A stretch of 64,000 nt of DNA from Candidatus Microthrix parvicella Bio17-1 (GCF_000299415.1 NZ_AMPG01000003.1:186001-250000), one strand, 5' to 3'; positions 9,122 to 17,993 are shown, counted from the first letter of the stretch. The notes: generated by a model from the sequence alone, not told the origin. Program-made: numbers and translations.

Positions 9122-10183
9122 TCAGGTCGTCGGCGCCCCCACCGGGGCCGGGGGTTTTGGGGTGTCGTCGGGATGGTCGCTGGTGGGGGTCGAACGGTCG
9201 GCGTCGGGATCGTCGTCGGGCGCCTCGGCGGCCGGGTCGAGCTGGGCGAGGTGCCGCTGCCACAGACCGGTGAGCAGCGACTCGGCCGTGGTGGCCGACC
9301 CCTCGTGCAACCTGATTCGGCCCGAAAGCGCAGACAGGGTTGCGTCCAGGGTGACGTCGGAACTGAACACGGATCGCCGTCGCAGGGCGGCAAGCTCGCC
9401 CGCCACGATCAACAGGTCGATTGCGCCACGCACCGACGAGCCGCTGCGCAGGTCCGGATGGTCGCGGGTGTCGCGCGCCAGGGCCACCGCCCCGTGCAGC
9501 AGGGGTGCGGCCGCGTCGGCCAACGCACCCAGCTCGGACGAGACCCCGGCGGCCTCACGGGCCACGATGGTTGCCTCGGCCTCGGCGTCCTGGTAGCCGA
9601 TGGCCACCCGGGCGCAGCGGTCGTACACCGCCGATGAAATGCGGGCCGTGCCCACGCTGTCGTGCGGGTTCATGGCCGCCACCAGCCTGAACCCGTCGGA
9701 GGCGGGGATCATGCCCAGCCGAGGCACGTGGAGCTCGCCTTCGCTCATCACGGTGATCAGCACGTTGAGGGTCTCCTCCGGCAACCGGTTGATCTCCTCG
9801 ATGTACAGCAACGATCCGTCCCGCAACGCCCGGGCCAGCGGGCCGTCCAGAAACACGTCGGGGGTGTAGCCGGCATCGAGCACGCGGGCAGGGTCGAACA
9901 TGCCGATCAGCCGAGCCGGGGTGAGCTCGGCGTTGCCCTCGGAAAACTCGAACCCAAGCCCGGCCTCGTCGGCCACCGCCCGCAGCAGCGTGGACTTGCC
10001 GGTGCCCGGGGGGCCTTCCAGCAGCAGGTGGCGGGCGCCCGCCAGGCAGGCGACCACCACCTCCAACTCGCGCCGCCGCCCAACCACCAGGGTGTCCAGG
10101 CGGTCGAGCAGGGCCACGTCAAAGCGGGCCGACCTTGGCCGCGGGGTGTCCGCAACCGGTCGCAGGGGTGGAAACTCGGTCAT
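9122..10183 (-). CDS. MoxR-type AAA+ ATPase
   Basis: 353-residue AAA+ ATPase of the MoxR/magnesium-chelatase group. Walker A GPPGTGKS is at 57-64, Walker B with LLYIEEIN at 125-132, and an Arg-finger-type segment follows. The C-terminal lid carries an acidic, Pro-rich end. The start has a GAGGAG ribosome-binding site. Lies 45 bases downstream of the alcohol dehydrogenase stop and 17 bases upstream of the VWA gene start, so the three are probably cotranscribed. Family members act as chaperones for enzyme maturation, the classic case being methanol dehydrogenase activation. A role in maturing the adjacent mycofactocin-linked alcohol dehydrogenase is inference. Confidence 0.9.
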   Translation of the reverse strand: MTEFPPLRPVADTPRPRSARFDVALLDRLDTLVVGRRRELEVVVACLAGARHLLLEGPPGTGKSTLLRAVADEAGLGFEFSEGNAELTPARLIGMFDPARVLDAGYTPDVFLDGPLARALRDGSLLYIEEINRLPEETLNVLITVMSEGELHVPRLGMIPASDGFRLVAAMNPHDSVGTARISSAVYDRCARVAIGYQDAEAEATIVAREAAGVSSELGALADAAAPLLHGAVALARDTRDHPDLRSGSSVRGAIDLLIVAGELAALRRRSVFSSDVTLDATLSALSGRIRLHEGSATTAESLLTGLWQRHLAQLDPAAEAPDDDPDADRSTPTSDHPDDTPKPPAPVGAPTT

Positions 10184-10228
10184 GGTCGGCTCCTCGTTGG
10201 TGCGTGGATGCCCGAGCTCGGGAGCGAC

Positions 10229-11344
10229 TCAGTCAAAGACGATGACGCCGCGGATGTTCTTGCCGTTGCGCATGTCCTCGTAGCCCTGGTTGATCTCGTC
10301 CAGGGTGTAGGTGTTGGTGATCAGCTCGTCCAGCTTCAGCTTGCCCGCCTGATACATGGCCAGCAGGTTGGGGATCTGGTTGCGCGGGTTGGCCGAACCG
10401 AAGACGGTGCCCTTGATCTCCTTGTTCATCATGGAGAGCATGAACATGTTGAGCTTGGCGTCCTCGTCCACCATGGGGGCCACTGCGGTCACCACCACGG
10501 TGCCGCCCTTGCCGGTGAGGTTCATTGCGGGCTCCAACAACTCGCCCTTCATGACGCCCACCGTGATGATGGTTTGGTTGGCCATCTGGCCCCAGGTCAT
10601 CTCGCCGAGGGCGCCCATCGCCTCGTCCACCGATGCGTAGGTGTGGGTGGCACCGAACTCCATGGCCTGCTCGCGCTTGAACTCCTCCGGGTCGATCACG
10701 ACGACGCGCTGGGCACCGGCGATCGCCGCACCCTGCACTGCGTTCATTCCGACGCCGCCGGCGCCGATGACCACCACGGTGTCGCCCGCCTTCGTGCCGG
10801 CGCGTTCCACGACGGATCCGTACCCGGTGGCCACACCACAGCTCACCAGGGCCACTTGGGGAAATGGGAGATCATCGGCCACCTTGACCACCCCGTCCTC
10901 CGACAACAGCATGTGTTCGGCGAACGAGCCCAACTGGGTCATGCGCGCCGCCGGCTGGTCGCCGATGTGATGGGCCACACGGTCGTCGCCCGGCATGCCC
11001 AGGTTGAACAGCTTGGCGCCCTCGTCGCACAGGAAGCTCTGACCCTGAATGCACGAAGGGCAGCGGCCGCAGGAGGGGATGAACGACATCGACACGTGGT
11101 CGCCGACGGCCACCCGGGTGACCTCGGGGCCAACCGCCTCGACGATGCCCGATCCCTCATGCCCGCCGATGAGCGGGAAGTGCGGCGCCGGCATGTCGCC
11201 GGTGACCACGTGCTCGTCGGAGTGGCACATGCCGGCGGCCTTGGTCTTCACCAACACCTCGCGACCCCGTGGGTCGTCGAGCGTGACCTCCTCGATCTTC
11301 CACTCTTCGCCTACGCCCCACAGCACTGCAGCACGGGTCTTCAT
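10229..11344 (-). CDS. NDMA-dependent (mycofactocin-associated) zinc alcohol dehydrogenase
   Basis: Medium-chain zinc alcohol dehydrogenase of 371 residues. Catalytic zinc ligands Cys40, His62 with Glu63, and Cys169; structural zinc ligands Cys92, Cys95, Cys98 and Cys106; nucleotide motif GAGGVG at 194-199. The sequence reads like the nicotinoprotein group that needs an artificial acceptor such as NDMA in vitro. In that group NAD(H) stays bound and mycofactocin is the physiological acceptor. The divergent mftA gene 218 bases away agrees with this. The start follows an AAGGGG ribosome-binding site. The 14-bp palindrome at 11428-11441 lies in the shared upstream region. The alcohol substrate is not predictable from sequence. 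Confidence 0.9.
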   Translation of the reverse strand: MKTRAAVLWGVGEEWKIEEVTLDDPRGREVLVKTKAAGMCHSDEHVVTGDMPAPHFPLIGGHEGSGIVEAVGPEVTRVAVGDHVSMSFIPSCGRCPSCIQGQSFLCDEGAKLFNLGMPGDDRVAHHIGDQPAARMTQLGSFAEHMLLSEDGVVKVADDLPFPQVALVSCGVATGYGSVVERAGTKAGDTVVVIGAGGVGMNAVQGAAIAGAQRVVVIDPEEFKREQAMEFGATHTYASVDEAMGALGEMTWGQMANQTIITVGVMKGELLEPAMNLTGKGGTVVVTAVAPMVDEDAKLNMFMLSMMNKEIKGTVFGSANPRNQIPNLLAMYQAGKLKLDELITNTYTLDEINQGYEDMRNGKNIRGVIVFD

Positions 11345-11427
11345 AAGTTTTCCCCTTGAGAGTTCCTTGATGGCCGCCCCCGTGGCGACCGCCTTGCTCC
11401 GTTTCTAGTCCAGGTTGGGCTGGGAAG

Positions 11428-11441
11428 TGTCACGCGTGACA
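11428..11441. promoter_or_regulatory. 14-bp perfect palindrome, candidate operator between adh and mftA
   Basis: TGTCACGCGTGACA is perfectly self-complementary, with near-symmetric flanks AAG and AAG. It lies 84 bases upstream of the alcohol dehydrogenase start and 122 bases upstream of mftA, in the divergent promoter region. A dimeric regulator such as a TetR- or GntR-family protein is the likely reader. Its 12-bp core occurs again at 57726-57737. Confidence 0.55.
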
Positions 11442-11495
11442 AGTTCCACCCCGTCGGACCAACCTCGCTCGCCGCCCCACAAGTGCCCTCCCGGG

Positions 11496-11501
11496 TAGGG
11501 T
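11496..11501 (+). promoter_or_regulatory. Predicted -10 box (TAGGGT) of the mft operon
   Basis: TAGGGT is identical to -10 hexamers before the amidase and modA genes here. It would give a leader of about 55 bases before mftA. Confidence 0.4.
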
Positions 11502-11562
11502 GAGGCGGGCCCGTGCGGGCCGCGGCGATGACCATCGCCGATGACACCATCAGGAGGCCACC

Positions 11563-11715
11563 GTGGCAACAGAAACCATGGCACCAGCAACCGCTGCGAC
11601 CACCGACGGATCGAAGCTCGACCCGGCCGCAGACGAGCAGGTGACCGCCGAACTCATCGAAGAAGAGTTGTTGGTAGAAGAGGTGTCGATCGACGGGATG
11701 TGCGGGGTCTACTGA
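11563..11715 (+). CDS. mftA: Mycofactocin precursor peptide MftA
   Basis: 50-residue ribosomal peptide that is the precursor of the redox cofactor mycofactocin. The GTG start has AGGAGG five bases upstream (11552-11557). The N-terminal leader is Ala/Thr-rich, then acidic (EELLVEE). The C-terminus IDGMCGVY is the family signature; the terminal Val-Tyr becomes the cofactor core after MftC decarboxylates and cross-links it. First gene of mftA-mftB-mftC and two OYE-type enzymes. The stop is 14 bases before mftB. Easily missed by gene callers because of its length. Confidence 0.97.
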   Translation: MATETMAPATAATTDGSKLDPAADEQVTAELIEEELLVEEVSIDGMCGVY

Positions 11716-11729
11716 TCCCAAGCGATCTC

Positions 11730-12059
11730 ATGGATCAATCGGTGGCACTCGATGAGGCCTGGTCGCTGAACCCGAGGGTGTCGCTTCGTCCCGAACGTTT
11801 TGGCGCACTCGCCTACCACTTTGGCAATCGCCGCCTGTCGTTCCTTCGCCATCCAGACCTGGTGAGCGTGGCCGAGGGTTTGGCCGACGCCGACTCGGTG
11901 GCGGACGCGCTGCGGGCCGCCGGGGTGGCCGAGGCCCGCTGGCCGTCCTTTCAACGGGCGCTGGCCACCTTGGCCGCCTCGGACATGGTGATACGACGCG
12001 ACGCCGTGGAACATCCCGAGCAAGCGATCAACCTCCAACCCGAGAGGAGTTCCCGGTGA
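11730..12059 (+). CDS. mftB: Mycofactocin biosynthesis chaperone MftB (RRE protein)
   Basis: 109-residue PqqD-like RiPP recognition element that binds the MftA leader and presents it to MftC. The core reads LNPRVSLRPERFGALAYHF and then NRRLSFLRHPDLVSVAEGL, the usual MftB pattern, followed by a short winged-helix-like segment. The ATG at 11730 was chosen because homology starts there; the frame stays open upstream across mftA. The stop overlaps the mftC GTG by four bases (GTGA at 12056-12059), indicating translational coupling. No strong ribosome-binding site, so coupling to mftA translation is likely. Confidence 0.93.
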   Translation: MDQSVALDEAWSLNPRVSLRPERFGALAYHFGNRRLSFLRHPDLVSVAEGLADADSVADALRAAGVAEARWPSFQRALATLAASDMVIRRDAVEHPEQAINLQPERSSR

Positions 12060-13276
12060 GCGATCAGATCACCCCCCTGACCCTTGGCCGCAGTGTTCCC
12101 GCCGTTGCTGATCAACCCCCGTCGGCCACGCGCAGCCTGACCGACGACTTCAAGCTGGGCCTTGAAGCCCCCATCTGCCTGACCTGGGAGCTGACGTACG
12201 CCTGCAACCTGGCCTGCCGTCACTGCCTGTCGTCATCCGGGCGTCGTGACCCCGCCGAGCTGAGCACCGCCGAGTGCTTCGGTGTGGTCGACGAACTGCA
12301 GCGACTTGGTGTGTTCTACGTCAACCTGGGCGGTGGCGAGCCCATGCTGCGCCGTGACTTCTTCGACATCGTGGAGTACTCGACCGCCCACGACGTCGGC
12401 GTGAAGTTCTCCACCAACGGCACCTATATCGACCCGGCGGCAGCCCGCCGTCTCGCCTCGATGGACTACCTCGACATCCAGGTGTCGATCGACGGCGCCA
12501 CCGCCGCGGTGAACGATCACGTGCGTGGGCAGGGCAGCTTCGCCACCGCCAGGACCGCCATGGACAATTTGGCCGCCGCCGACTTCGGCGCGTTCAAGAT
12601 CTCGGTGGTCGTCACGCGTCAGAACGTCGACCAGCTCGACGACTTCCGTGCGGTTGCCGACGAGTACGGCGCCCAGCTGCGCATCACCCGCCTGCGGCCC
12701 TCCGGACGGGGTGCCGACACCTGGGACGAGTTGCACCCGACCCAGCAGCAACAGCGTGACCTCTACCACTGGCTGCTCGACCGCCCCGACGTGCTCACCG
12801 GCGACTCGTTCTTCCACCTGAACGCCTTGGGCTCCGAGCAGTTGCCGGGGCTGAACCTGTGCGGCGCCGGGCGCGTGGTGTGCCTCATCGACCCCATCGG
12901 TGACGTGTACGCCTGCCCGTTCGTGATCCACGACGAGTTCCTGGCCGGCAACGTGCGCGATCAGGGCGGATTCACCGGCGTGTGGAAGGGCTCGGACCTG
13001 TTCACGTCATTGCGGGAGCCCACCTCGGCCGGTGCCTGCGCCAGTTGCGGGGCCTATGACGCATGCCAGGGTGGCTGCATGGCCTCGAAGTTCTTTGTTG
13101 GCCTGGAGATGGACGACCCCGACCCGGAGTGCGTGCTGGGCCATGGTGAGACGGCGCTGGCCGACAAGCGGGCAGCGGGCGAGCTGGTCGGTGTGGGATC
13201 GCCGCCCAGGCCTTCACAGGATCACAGCCGCCCGGGCGCAGCGGTGCCGGTCAGCATCGGTGCCCGGCTGTCCTGA
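12056..13276 (+). CDS. mftC: Mycofactocin radical SAM maturase MftC
   Basis: 406-residue radical SAM/SPASM enzyme. It oxidatively decarboxylates the C-terminal Tyr of MftA and then forms the Val-Tyr carbon-carbon cross-link. The radical SAM cluster motif is Cys50, Cys54, Cys57 (ACNLACRHC). The glycine-rich SAM segment GGGEPMLR follows. SPASM cysteines are visible in NLCGAGRVVC, YACPF and the GACASCGAYDACQGGC block. Overlaps mftB by four bases. In most mft clusters mftD follows immediately; here an OYE-family enzyme follows 66 bases later. Confidence 0.97.
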   Translation: MSDQITPLTLGRSVPAVADQPPSATRSLTDDFKLGLEAPICLTWELTYACNLACRHCLSSSGRRDPAELSTAECFGVVDELQRLGVFYVNLGGGEPMLRRDFFDIVEYSTAHDVGVKFSTNGTYIDPAAARRLASMDYLDIQVSIDGATAAVNDHVRGQGSFATARTAMDNLAAADFGAFKISVVVTRQNVDQLDDFRAVADEYGAQLRITRLRPSGRGADTWDELHPTQQQQRDLYHWLLDRPDVLTGDSFFHLNALGSEQLPGLNLCGAGRVVCLIDPIGDVYACPFVIHDEFLAGNVRDQGGFTGVWKGSDLFTSLREPTSAGACASCGAYDACQGGCMASKFFVGLEMDDPDPECVLGHGETALADKRAAGELVGVGSPPRPSQDHSRPGAAVPVSIGARLS

Positions 13277-13342
13277 CCGGTCAGGCGGCCCCCGAATCGG
13301 CCTCTGTTCGCACCCGGGCCCGCCACCGACGATCATGGAGCG

Positions 13343-15391
13343 GTGACCCTGCTGGACCCAATTGATCTCGGTACCCGGTGCGCTCCGAACCGGGTGATGT
13401 TCGGGCCACACGTTTCCAACCTTGGTCGTGGTCGCTCGATCTCTGACCGCCACGTCGCCTACTACGGGCGCCGAGCCGAGGGCGGTGCCGGAATCATCGT
13501 CACCGAGGAGGCGTCGGTTCACCCGTCGGACTGGCCCTACGAGCGGGCGCCGCTGGCCTCGGAGTGCGTCGCCGGCTGGGCGGCGGTCGCCGACGCCTGC
13601 CATCCTCACGGCTCGCTGGTGCTGGCGGCGCTGGGCCACGCGGGAGGCCAGGGCACCTCGCACTGGAGCCAGCGTGAATTGTGGGCGCCCTCGCGGGTGC
13701 CGGAGGTGGACACCCGCGAGGTCCCGAAGCAGATGGAGGCGGCCGACATCGGTGCAGTGGTGGCCGGGTTCGGGGCAGCAGCCGAAGGCGCCCGTTCGGC
13801 GGGCCTGGACGGCGTCGAGGTCAACGCCGGGCAGCACTCGTTGGTGCGGCAGTTCCTGTCGGGACTGACCAACCAGCGGGGCGATGAGTGGGCCGACCGC
13901 AACCGGTTCGCCACCGACGTGCTGGCCGCCGCCCGCGCCGGGCTGGGGGCCGACGGCGTGCTGGGGATGCGCCTCAGCTGCGACGAGTACGCCCCCTGGG
14001 CGGGTATCACCCCCGAAGCCGCGGCGACGCTGGCCGCTGAGCTGGCCGGGCTGATCGACTACCTGGTGGTGGTGTCGGGGTCGATCTTCACCGTTGGCGC
14101 CACGCGGCCCGACGCTCACGTGCCCGCCGGGTTCAACCTTGGGCTCTGCTCAGCGGTGCGCACCGCTGTTCGAGCGGCCCACGGCGACCGCGTGCCGGTG
14201 GTGGCGCAGGGCTCGATCGTCGACGTGACCATGGCCGAGACGGCGCTTGGCGACGGCACCGCCGACGTGGTGGAAATGACCCGCGCCCAGATCGCCGACC
14301 CAGACCTGGTGTCCAAGGCGGTGGCCGGTCACGTCGAGCGGATCCGGCCATGTGTCCGCTGCAACCAACAGTGCATGGTGCGCGACAACCGCAATCCCAT
14401 CGTCTCCTGCATCGGTGAGCCTCGCTCCGGTCACGAGCTCTCCGATTCGGAGCCCCCTCGACTCTGCGCCGAGCGCGGCGCCGACGACGGGCCACGACGG
14501 CCCGTCACCGTGATCGGTGCCGGGCCCGCCGGCATGGAGGCCGCACGGGTGGCGGCGCTTCGAGGTTTCGGCGTCACCGTGATCGACGCCGCGGACGCCT
14601 GCGGCGCCACGGTGCGCGCCTGGACCACGGCCTCGGGCCGGGAACCGATGGTTCGGTTGGTCGACTGGTTGGAGTCGGAGTGCCGTCGGTTGGGTGTGGA
14701 GTTCGAACTTGGCCGGACGGTCGATCCGGCCGGCGTCGGGGAACTCGGGGCAGGCGGCCCGACCTTGCTGGCAACGGGGGCGCGCCCGGGGGAGCGGTCC
14801 TATGGGACAACATCCGGCGGGGTGGTCGTCGACGCCGCGGCCCTGCTGGAACACCGCCGGGCCCAACCGGACGACGACACCCTGGGTCTCCCCACCGGTG
14901 CTGTGGCGATCTGGGATCCAATCGGCGGGCCGATTGCCGTGTCGATCGCCGAGACCCTCGCCGGGCTGGGGCGATCGGTTCACCTGATCACCGGCGACCA
15001 GATCGTGGGCAACGAGCTGTCCCGCACCGGCGACCTGGCACCGGCCAACGCCCGCCTGGCCCAGGTGGGGGTCACCATGCACCGCCGCCGTATCCTGCGA
15101 AAGGTGCGCAAGCGGGATATCGAGGTGGAGAACCGATTTACGGGAGCAACCGAGACGATCGTCGTCGGCGCCCTGATCGACGCAGGACACCGGTTGCCCG
15201 ACGACACCTTCAACCCGGTGGACCGTTCGGTGGCACGTGCCGGTGATTGCGTGGCACCTCGCACGATCGCTCAGGCCGTGCTCGAAGGCCGACGCTGGGC
15301 GCAGGGCGTTGTGATGGGCATCCCGCACCCCTTCGAGGCAATCCCAGCGGAAGCATCAATCGGGACCGAACCACCGGGGGAATCGTCATGA
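13343..15391 (+). CDS. Mycofactocin-system FadH/OYE-family oxidoreductase (first copy)
   Basis: 682-residue iron-sulfur flavoenzyme of the 2,4-dienoyl-CoA reductase/Old Yellow Enzyme type. An N-terminal FMN barrel (about 1-330) is followed by a 4Fe-4S cluster motif near 337-355 (CVRCNQQC and a further Cys 12 residues on) and a Rossmann domain starting with GAGPAG near 391. The family normally passes hydride from NAD(P)H via FAD, cluster and FMN to an enoyl or enone substrate. Paralogous pairs of this family occur in mycofactocin loci. The start GTG has only a weak GGAG before it. The stop overlaps the next gene's ATG. Confidence 0.88.
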   Translation: MTLLDPIDLGTRCAPNRVMFGPHVSNLGRGRSISDRHVAYYGRRAEGGAGIIVTEEASVHPSDWPYERAPLASECVAGWAAVADACHPHGSLVLAALGHAGGQGTSHWSQRELWAPSRVPEVDTREVPKQMEAADIGAVVAGFGAAAEGARSAGLDGVEVNAGQHSLVRQFLSGLTNQRGDEWADRNRFATDVLAAARAGLGADGVLGMRLSCDEYAPWAGITPEAAATLAAELAGLIDYLVVVSGSIFTVGATRPDAHVPAGFNLGLCSAVRTAVRAAHGDRVPVVAQGSIVDVTMAETALGDGTADVVEMTRAQIADPDLVSKAVAGHVERIRPCVRCNQQCMVRDNRNPIVSCIGEPRSGHELSDSEPPRLCAERGADDGPRRPVTVIGAGPAGMEAARVAALRGFGVTVIDAADACGATVRAWTTASGREPMVRLVDWLESECRRLGVEFELGRTVDPAGVGELGAGGPTLLATGARPGERSYGTTSGGVVVDAAALLEHRRAQPDDDTLGLPTGAVAIWDPIGGPIAVSIAETLAGLGRSVHLITGDQIVGNELSRTGDLAPANARLAQVGVTMHRRRILRKVRKRDIEVENRFTGATETIVVGALIDAGHRLPDDTFNPVDRSVARAGDCVAPRTIAQAVLEGRRWAQGVVMGIPHPFEAIPAEASIGTEPPGESS

Positions 15392-17334
15392 CCGAGCGAC
15401 TGCTGTGGTCGCCGCTGCGGTTGGGGCCGGTCACGCTGCGAAACCGAATCGTGTTCTCTGCCCACCTCACCAACTACGCGGTCGATGGCAAACCGTCACC
15501 TCAGCACGCCGCCTACTACGCCGAACGCGCTGCGGGGGGTGCCGGGCTGATCATCACCGAGGAGCACTCCACCCATCCCACCGACTGGCCCTACGAAAAG
15601 CTGATCCACGGTTTCAACCGGGACGTGATCCCCGGTTACCGGGCGATCACCGAAGCGGTGCACGCACATCGCACGCCGATCTTCGCCCAGATCAACCACA
15701 ACGGTGGGCAGGCCTCGTCGATGTACACCCGGCTACCGGTGTGGGCGCCCTCGGCGGTGGCCGATCCGTTGTTTCGCGAGGTGCCCAAGGCCATCGACCA
15801 CGACGAGATCGCCGAGATCATCGCCGGGTACGCGCTCGTCGCCGCCAACTGCGCCGAGGGCGGCTTCGACGGCATCGAGTTGCAGTGCAGCCACAGCTCG
15901 ATCGTCCGCGGGTTCCTGTCGCCCGCCACCAACCGGCGCACCGACGCCTACGGCGGAACGCTGGCCAACCGGGCCCGACTGCTCCTCGAACTTGTGGCCG
16001 CGGTGAGGGCCGCCATCGGCCCCGACCTGGCATTGGGCGTGCGCCTGTGCGGCGACGAACTGATCGAAGGGGGCACCACCATCGAGGACGCGGTGGAGGT
16101 GGCGAAGATGGTGGAGGCCACCGGCGCAGTCGACTACCTCAACACCTCCATCGGTGTGGCCACCTCGTCGCTGTTCATGATCGAGGCGTCGATGCACATC
16201 CCGCCCGGCTACGCCTCGTTCATCCCCTCGGCCCTGCGCGAGGTGGTCGACCTGCCGGTGGTGGGCGTCGGCCGTTTCAAGGACCCGTTGCAGGCAGAGC
16301 GGGCGCTCACCGAGGGCCACTGCGATTTGGTGGGGGTGGTGCGCGGCCAGATCGCCGATGCCGCCTTCGCCGCCAAGTCGCGTGCGGGCAAAGTCGAGTC
16401 GGTGCGTCTGTGCCTGTCGTGCAACCAGGAGTGCGTCGGCCGGATGGGCCTCAACCGGTGGCTTGGATGTATCGAAAACCCGCGGACCGGCCGGGAGGCC
16501 GAGGGCGTGGGCGCGCCCCGACCGGTGGCGCTGTCCAGGTCGGTGCTGGTGGTCGGCGGCGGACCGGCCGGGCTTCAGGCCGCCATTGCGGCGGCGCGCA
16601 ACGGCCACCGGGTGACGCTCTGCGAGCGCCACGAACTCACCGGTGGGGCCGTTCGCCTGGCGGCCTCGGTGCCCAACCGGGCCGAGTTCGGCGACCTGGT
16701 GCGCAACCAGTTTCACGAGGCCACCCGGCTGGGCGTGGAGATCGAGACCGGGGTGACCCTTGACGCCGCCGAGGTGCTGCGCCGCCGACCTCACAGCGTC
16801 GTGGTGGCCACCGGCGCCCGTCCGGCTCGGCCCTACTGGGCGCCCGGGGACGAGCACCGAATCGTGGACGTGATCGAGGTGCTCGACGGCGCCGCGGCGC
16901 CGTCAGGACGGGTGGTGGTGCTCGACGAGCTGGGCTTCCATCAGGCCACGTCGGTCGCCGAGCTGCTGGCCGATCGGGGCTGTGACGTGGAGGTGATCAC
17001 GCCTGGCATGGTCGTGGGCCAGGACCTGGGCATCACGCTGGACCTGGAGACCTGGTGGATGCGGGCCGAGTCCAAAGGCATCGTTCAGACCACCGAGCTG
17101 GTGCCGATGGGCTGGGATCAGGGCTCGCTGACGCTGCAGCATCACCCCACCGGGACGATGCACGAGCGCACCCCCGACTGGGTGGTGCTGGCCGTGCCCG
17201 CCACCCCCGCCGAGGAGCTCTACCTGGAACTGCTCGATGCCGGCGTGGACGTGCACCGTGCGGGCGATGTGGTGGCTCCCCGCCGCGCGCACGCCGCGGT
17301 GGTCGACGGCGAACGCGTCGGCGCCGCCCTGTAG
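15388..17334 (+). CDS. Mycofactocin-system FadH/OYE-family oxidoreductase (second copy)
   Basis: 648-residue paralogue of the preceding gene with the same layout. The FMN barrel occupies about 1-330, the cluster motif CLSCNQEC plus a later Cys begins near 341, and a second dinucleotide domain opens with GGGPAG near 391. The ATG overlaps the upstream stop (ATGA at 15388-15391) and GGGGG lies just upstream, so the pair is translationally coupled. The two copies differ clearly along their length, pointing to an old duplication and perhaps different substrates or a heteromeric enzyme. Last gene of the first mft block; convergent with pyrE. Confidence 0.88.
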   Translation: MTERLLWSPLRLGPVTLRNRIVFSAHLTNYAVDGKPSPQHAAYYAERAAGGAGLIITEEHSTHPTDWPYEKLIHGFNRDVIPGYRAITEAVHAHRTPIFAQINHNGGQASSMYTRLPVWAPSAVADPLFREVPKAIDHDEIAEIIAGYALVAANCAEGGFDGIELQCSHSSIVRGFLSPATNRRTDAYGGTLANRARLLLELVAAVRAAIGPDLALGVRLCGDELIEGGTTIEDAVEVAKMVEATGAVDYLNTSIGVATSSLFMIEASMHIPPGYASFIPSALREVVDLPVVGVGRFKDPLQAERALTEGHCDLVGVVRGQIADAAFAAKSRAGKVESVRLCLSCNQECVGRMGLNRWLGCIENPRTGREAEGVGAPRPVALSRSVLVVGGGPAGLQAAIAAARNGHRVTLCERHELTGGAVRLAASVPNRAEFGDLVRNQFHEATRLGVEIETGVTLDAAEVLRRRPHSVVVATGARPARPYWAPGDEHRIVDVIEVLDGAAAPSGRVVVLDELGFHQATSVAELLADRGCDVEVITPGMVVGQDLGITLDLETWWMRAESKGIVQTTELVPMGWDQGSLTLQHHPTGTMHERTPDWVVLAVPATPAEELYLELLDAGVDVHRAGDVVAPRRAHAAVVDGERVGAAL

Positions 17335-17371
17335 CCCCAACCCGTCGGTTACCGGGGGCCAGGGTGTGGGC

Positions 17372-17917
17372 TCAGCCCGCGGCGGCGTTGAGATCGTCGC
17401 GGTTGACGACCGATGCCAGGGTGAGCCCCTCGGCGCTGAGCGCCTCGGTGCCGCCCTCCGACCGATCGATGACGCACACCACGTCGGTGATCTGTGCGCC
17501 GATACCCCGTAGGTCGGCGGTTGACAGCACCACCTGTCCGCCGGAGGTGATCACGTCCTCGACGATCAGCACACGCTTGCCGTCCACATCGGCACCCTCG
17601 GCAAACTTGGCGGTGCCGTACTTCTTGGCCGATTTGCGCACGAAGCAGGCGGGCAGGCCCGTCACCCTGGCCAACGCGGTGACCACCGGGATGCCGCCCA
17701 TTTCCAGACCGGCGAGCACTTCAATGCCCTCGGGCACCAGTGTGGCCATCGCCTCGGCCACCTCGGCGAGCAACACCGGGTCGGACTCGAAGCGGTACTT
17801 GTCGAAGTACTCGTTCGACACCCGCCCGGAGCGAAGCGTGAACTCCCCGGTGAGGTGCGAGGTGGCGTAGATGCGGTGGGCCAGGTCGGCTCGGATGGCG
17901 TCGTCGGTGATCGGCAT
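17372..17917 (-). CDS. pyrE: Orotate phosphoribosyltransferase
   Basis: Transfers orotate to PRPP to give orotidine 5'-phosphate in pyrimidine synthesis. 181 residues. The PRPP-binding motif VLIVEDVITSGG is at about 117-128; FTLRSGRVSNEYFDKY near the N-terminus and VRKSAKKYG at 93-101 are family blocks. The ATG at 17917 was chosen because homology starts there and a TAGAGT -10 hexamer lies 8 bases upstream; the long upstream extension of the frame is spurious. It diverges from the DNA glycosylase gene and is monocistronic. Confidence 0.95.
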   Translation of the reverse strand: MPITDDAIRADLAHRIYATSHLTGEFTLRSGRVSNEYFDKYRFESDPVLLAEVAEAMATLVPEGIEVLAGLEMGGIPVVTALARVTGLPACFVRKSAKKYGTAKFAEGADVDGKRVLIVEDVITSGGQVVLSTADLRGIGAQITDVVCVIDRSEGGTEALSAEGLTLASVVNRDDLNAAAG

Positions 17918-17925
17918 GGTTGAGC

Positions 17926-17931
17926 ACTCTA
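17926..17931 (-). promoter_or_regulatory. Predicted -10 box (TAGAGT), leaderless pyrE mRNA
   Basis: On the minus strand TAGAGT ends 8 bases before the pyrE ATG; no ribosome-binding site is present. Confidence 0.5.
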
Positions 17932-17993
17932 CGGGGCGGCGGCACCAGTCCCGGACTCTCCCACCCGGCACTCGCTGGGCCAGACTCTGCACC

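Noticed and set aside
11709-12038. 109-codon minus-strand frame opposite mftB
   Set aside because: mftB on the plus strand has the RRE pattern, the right length and coupling to mftC.
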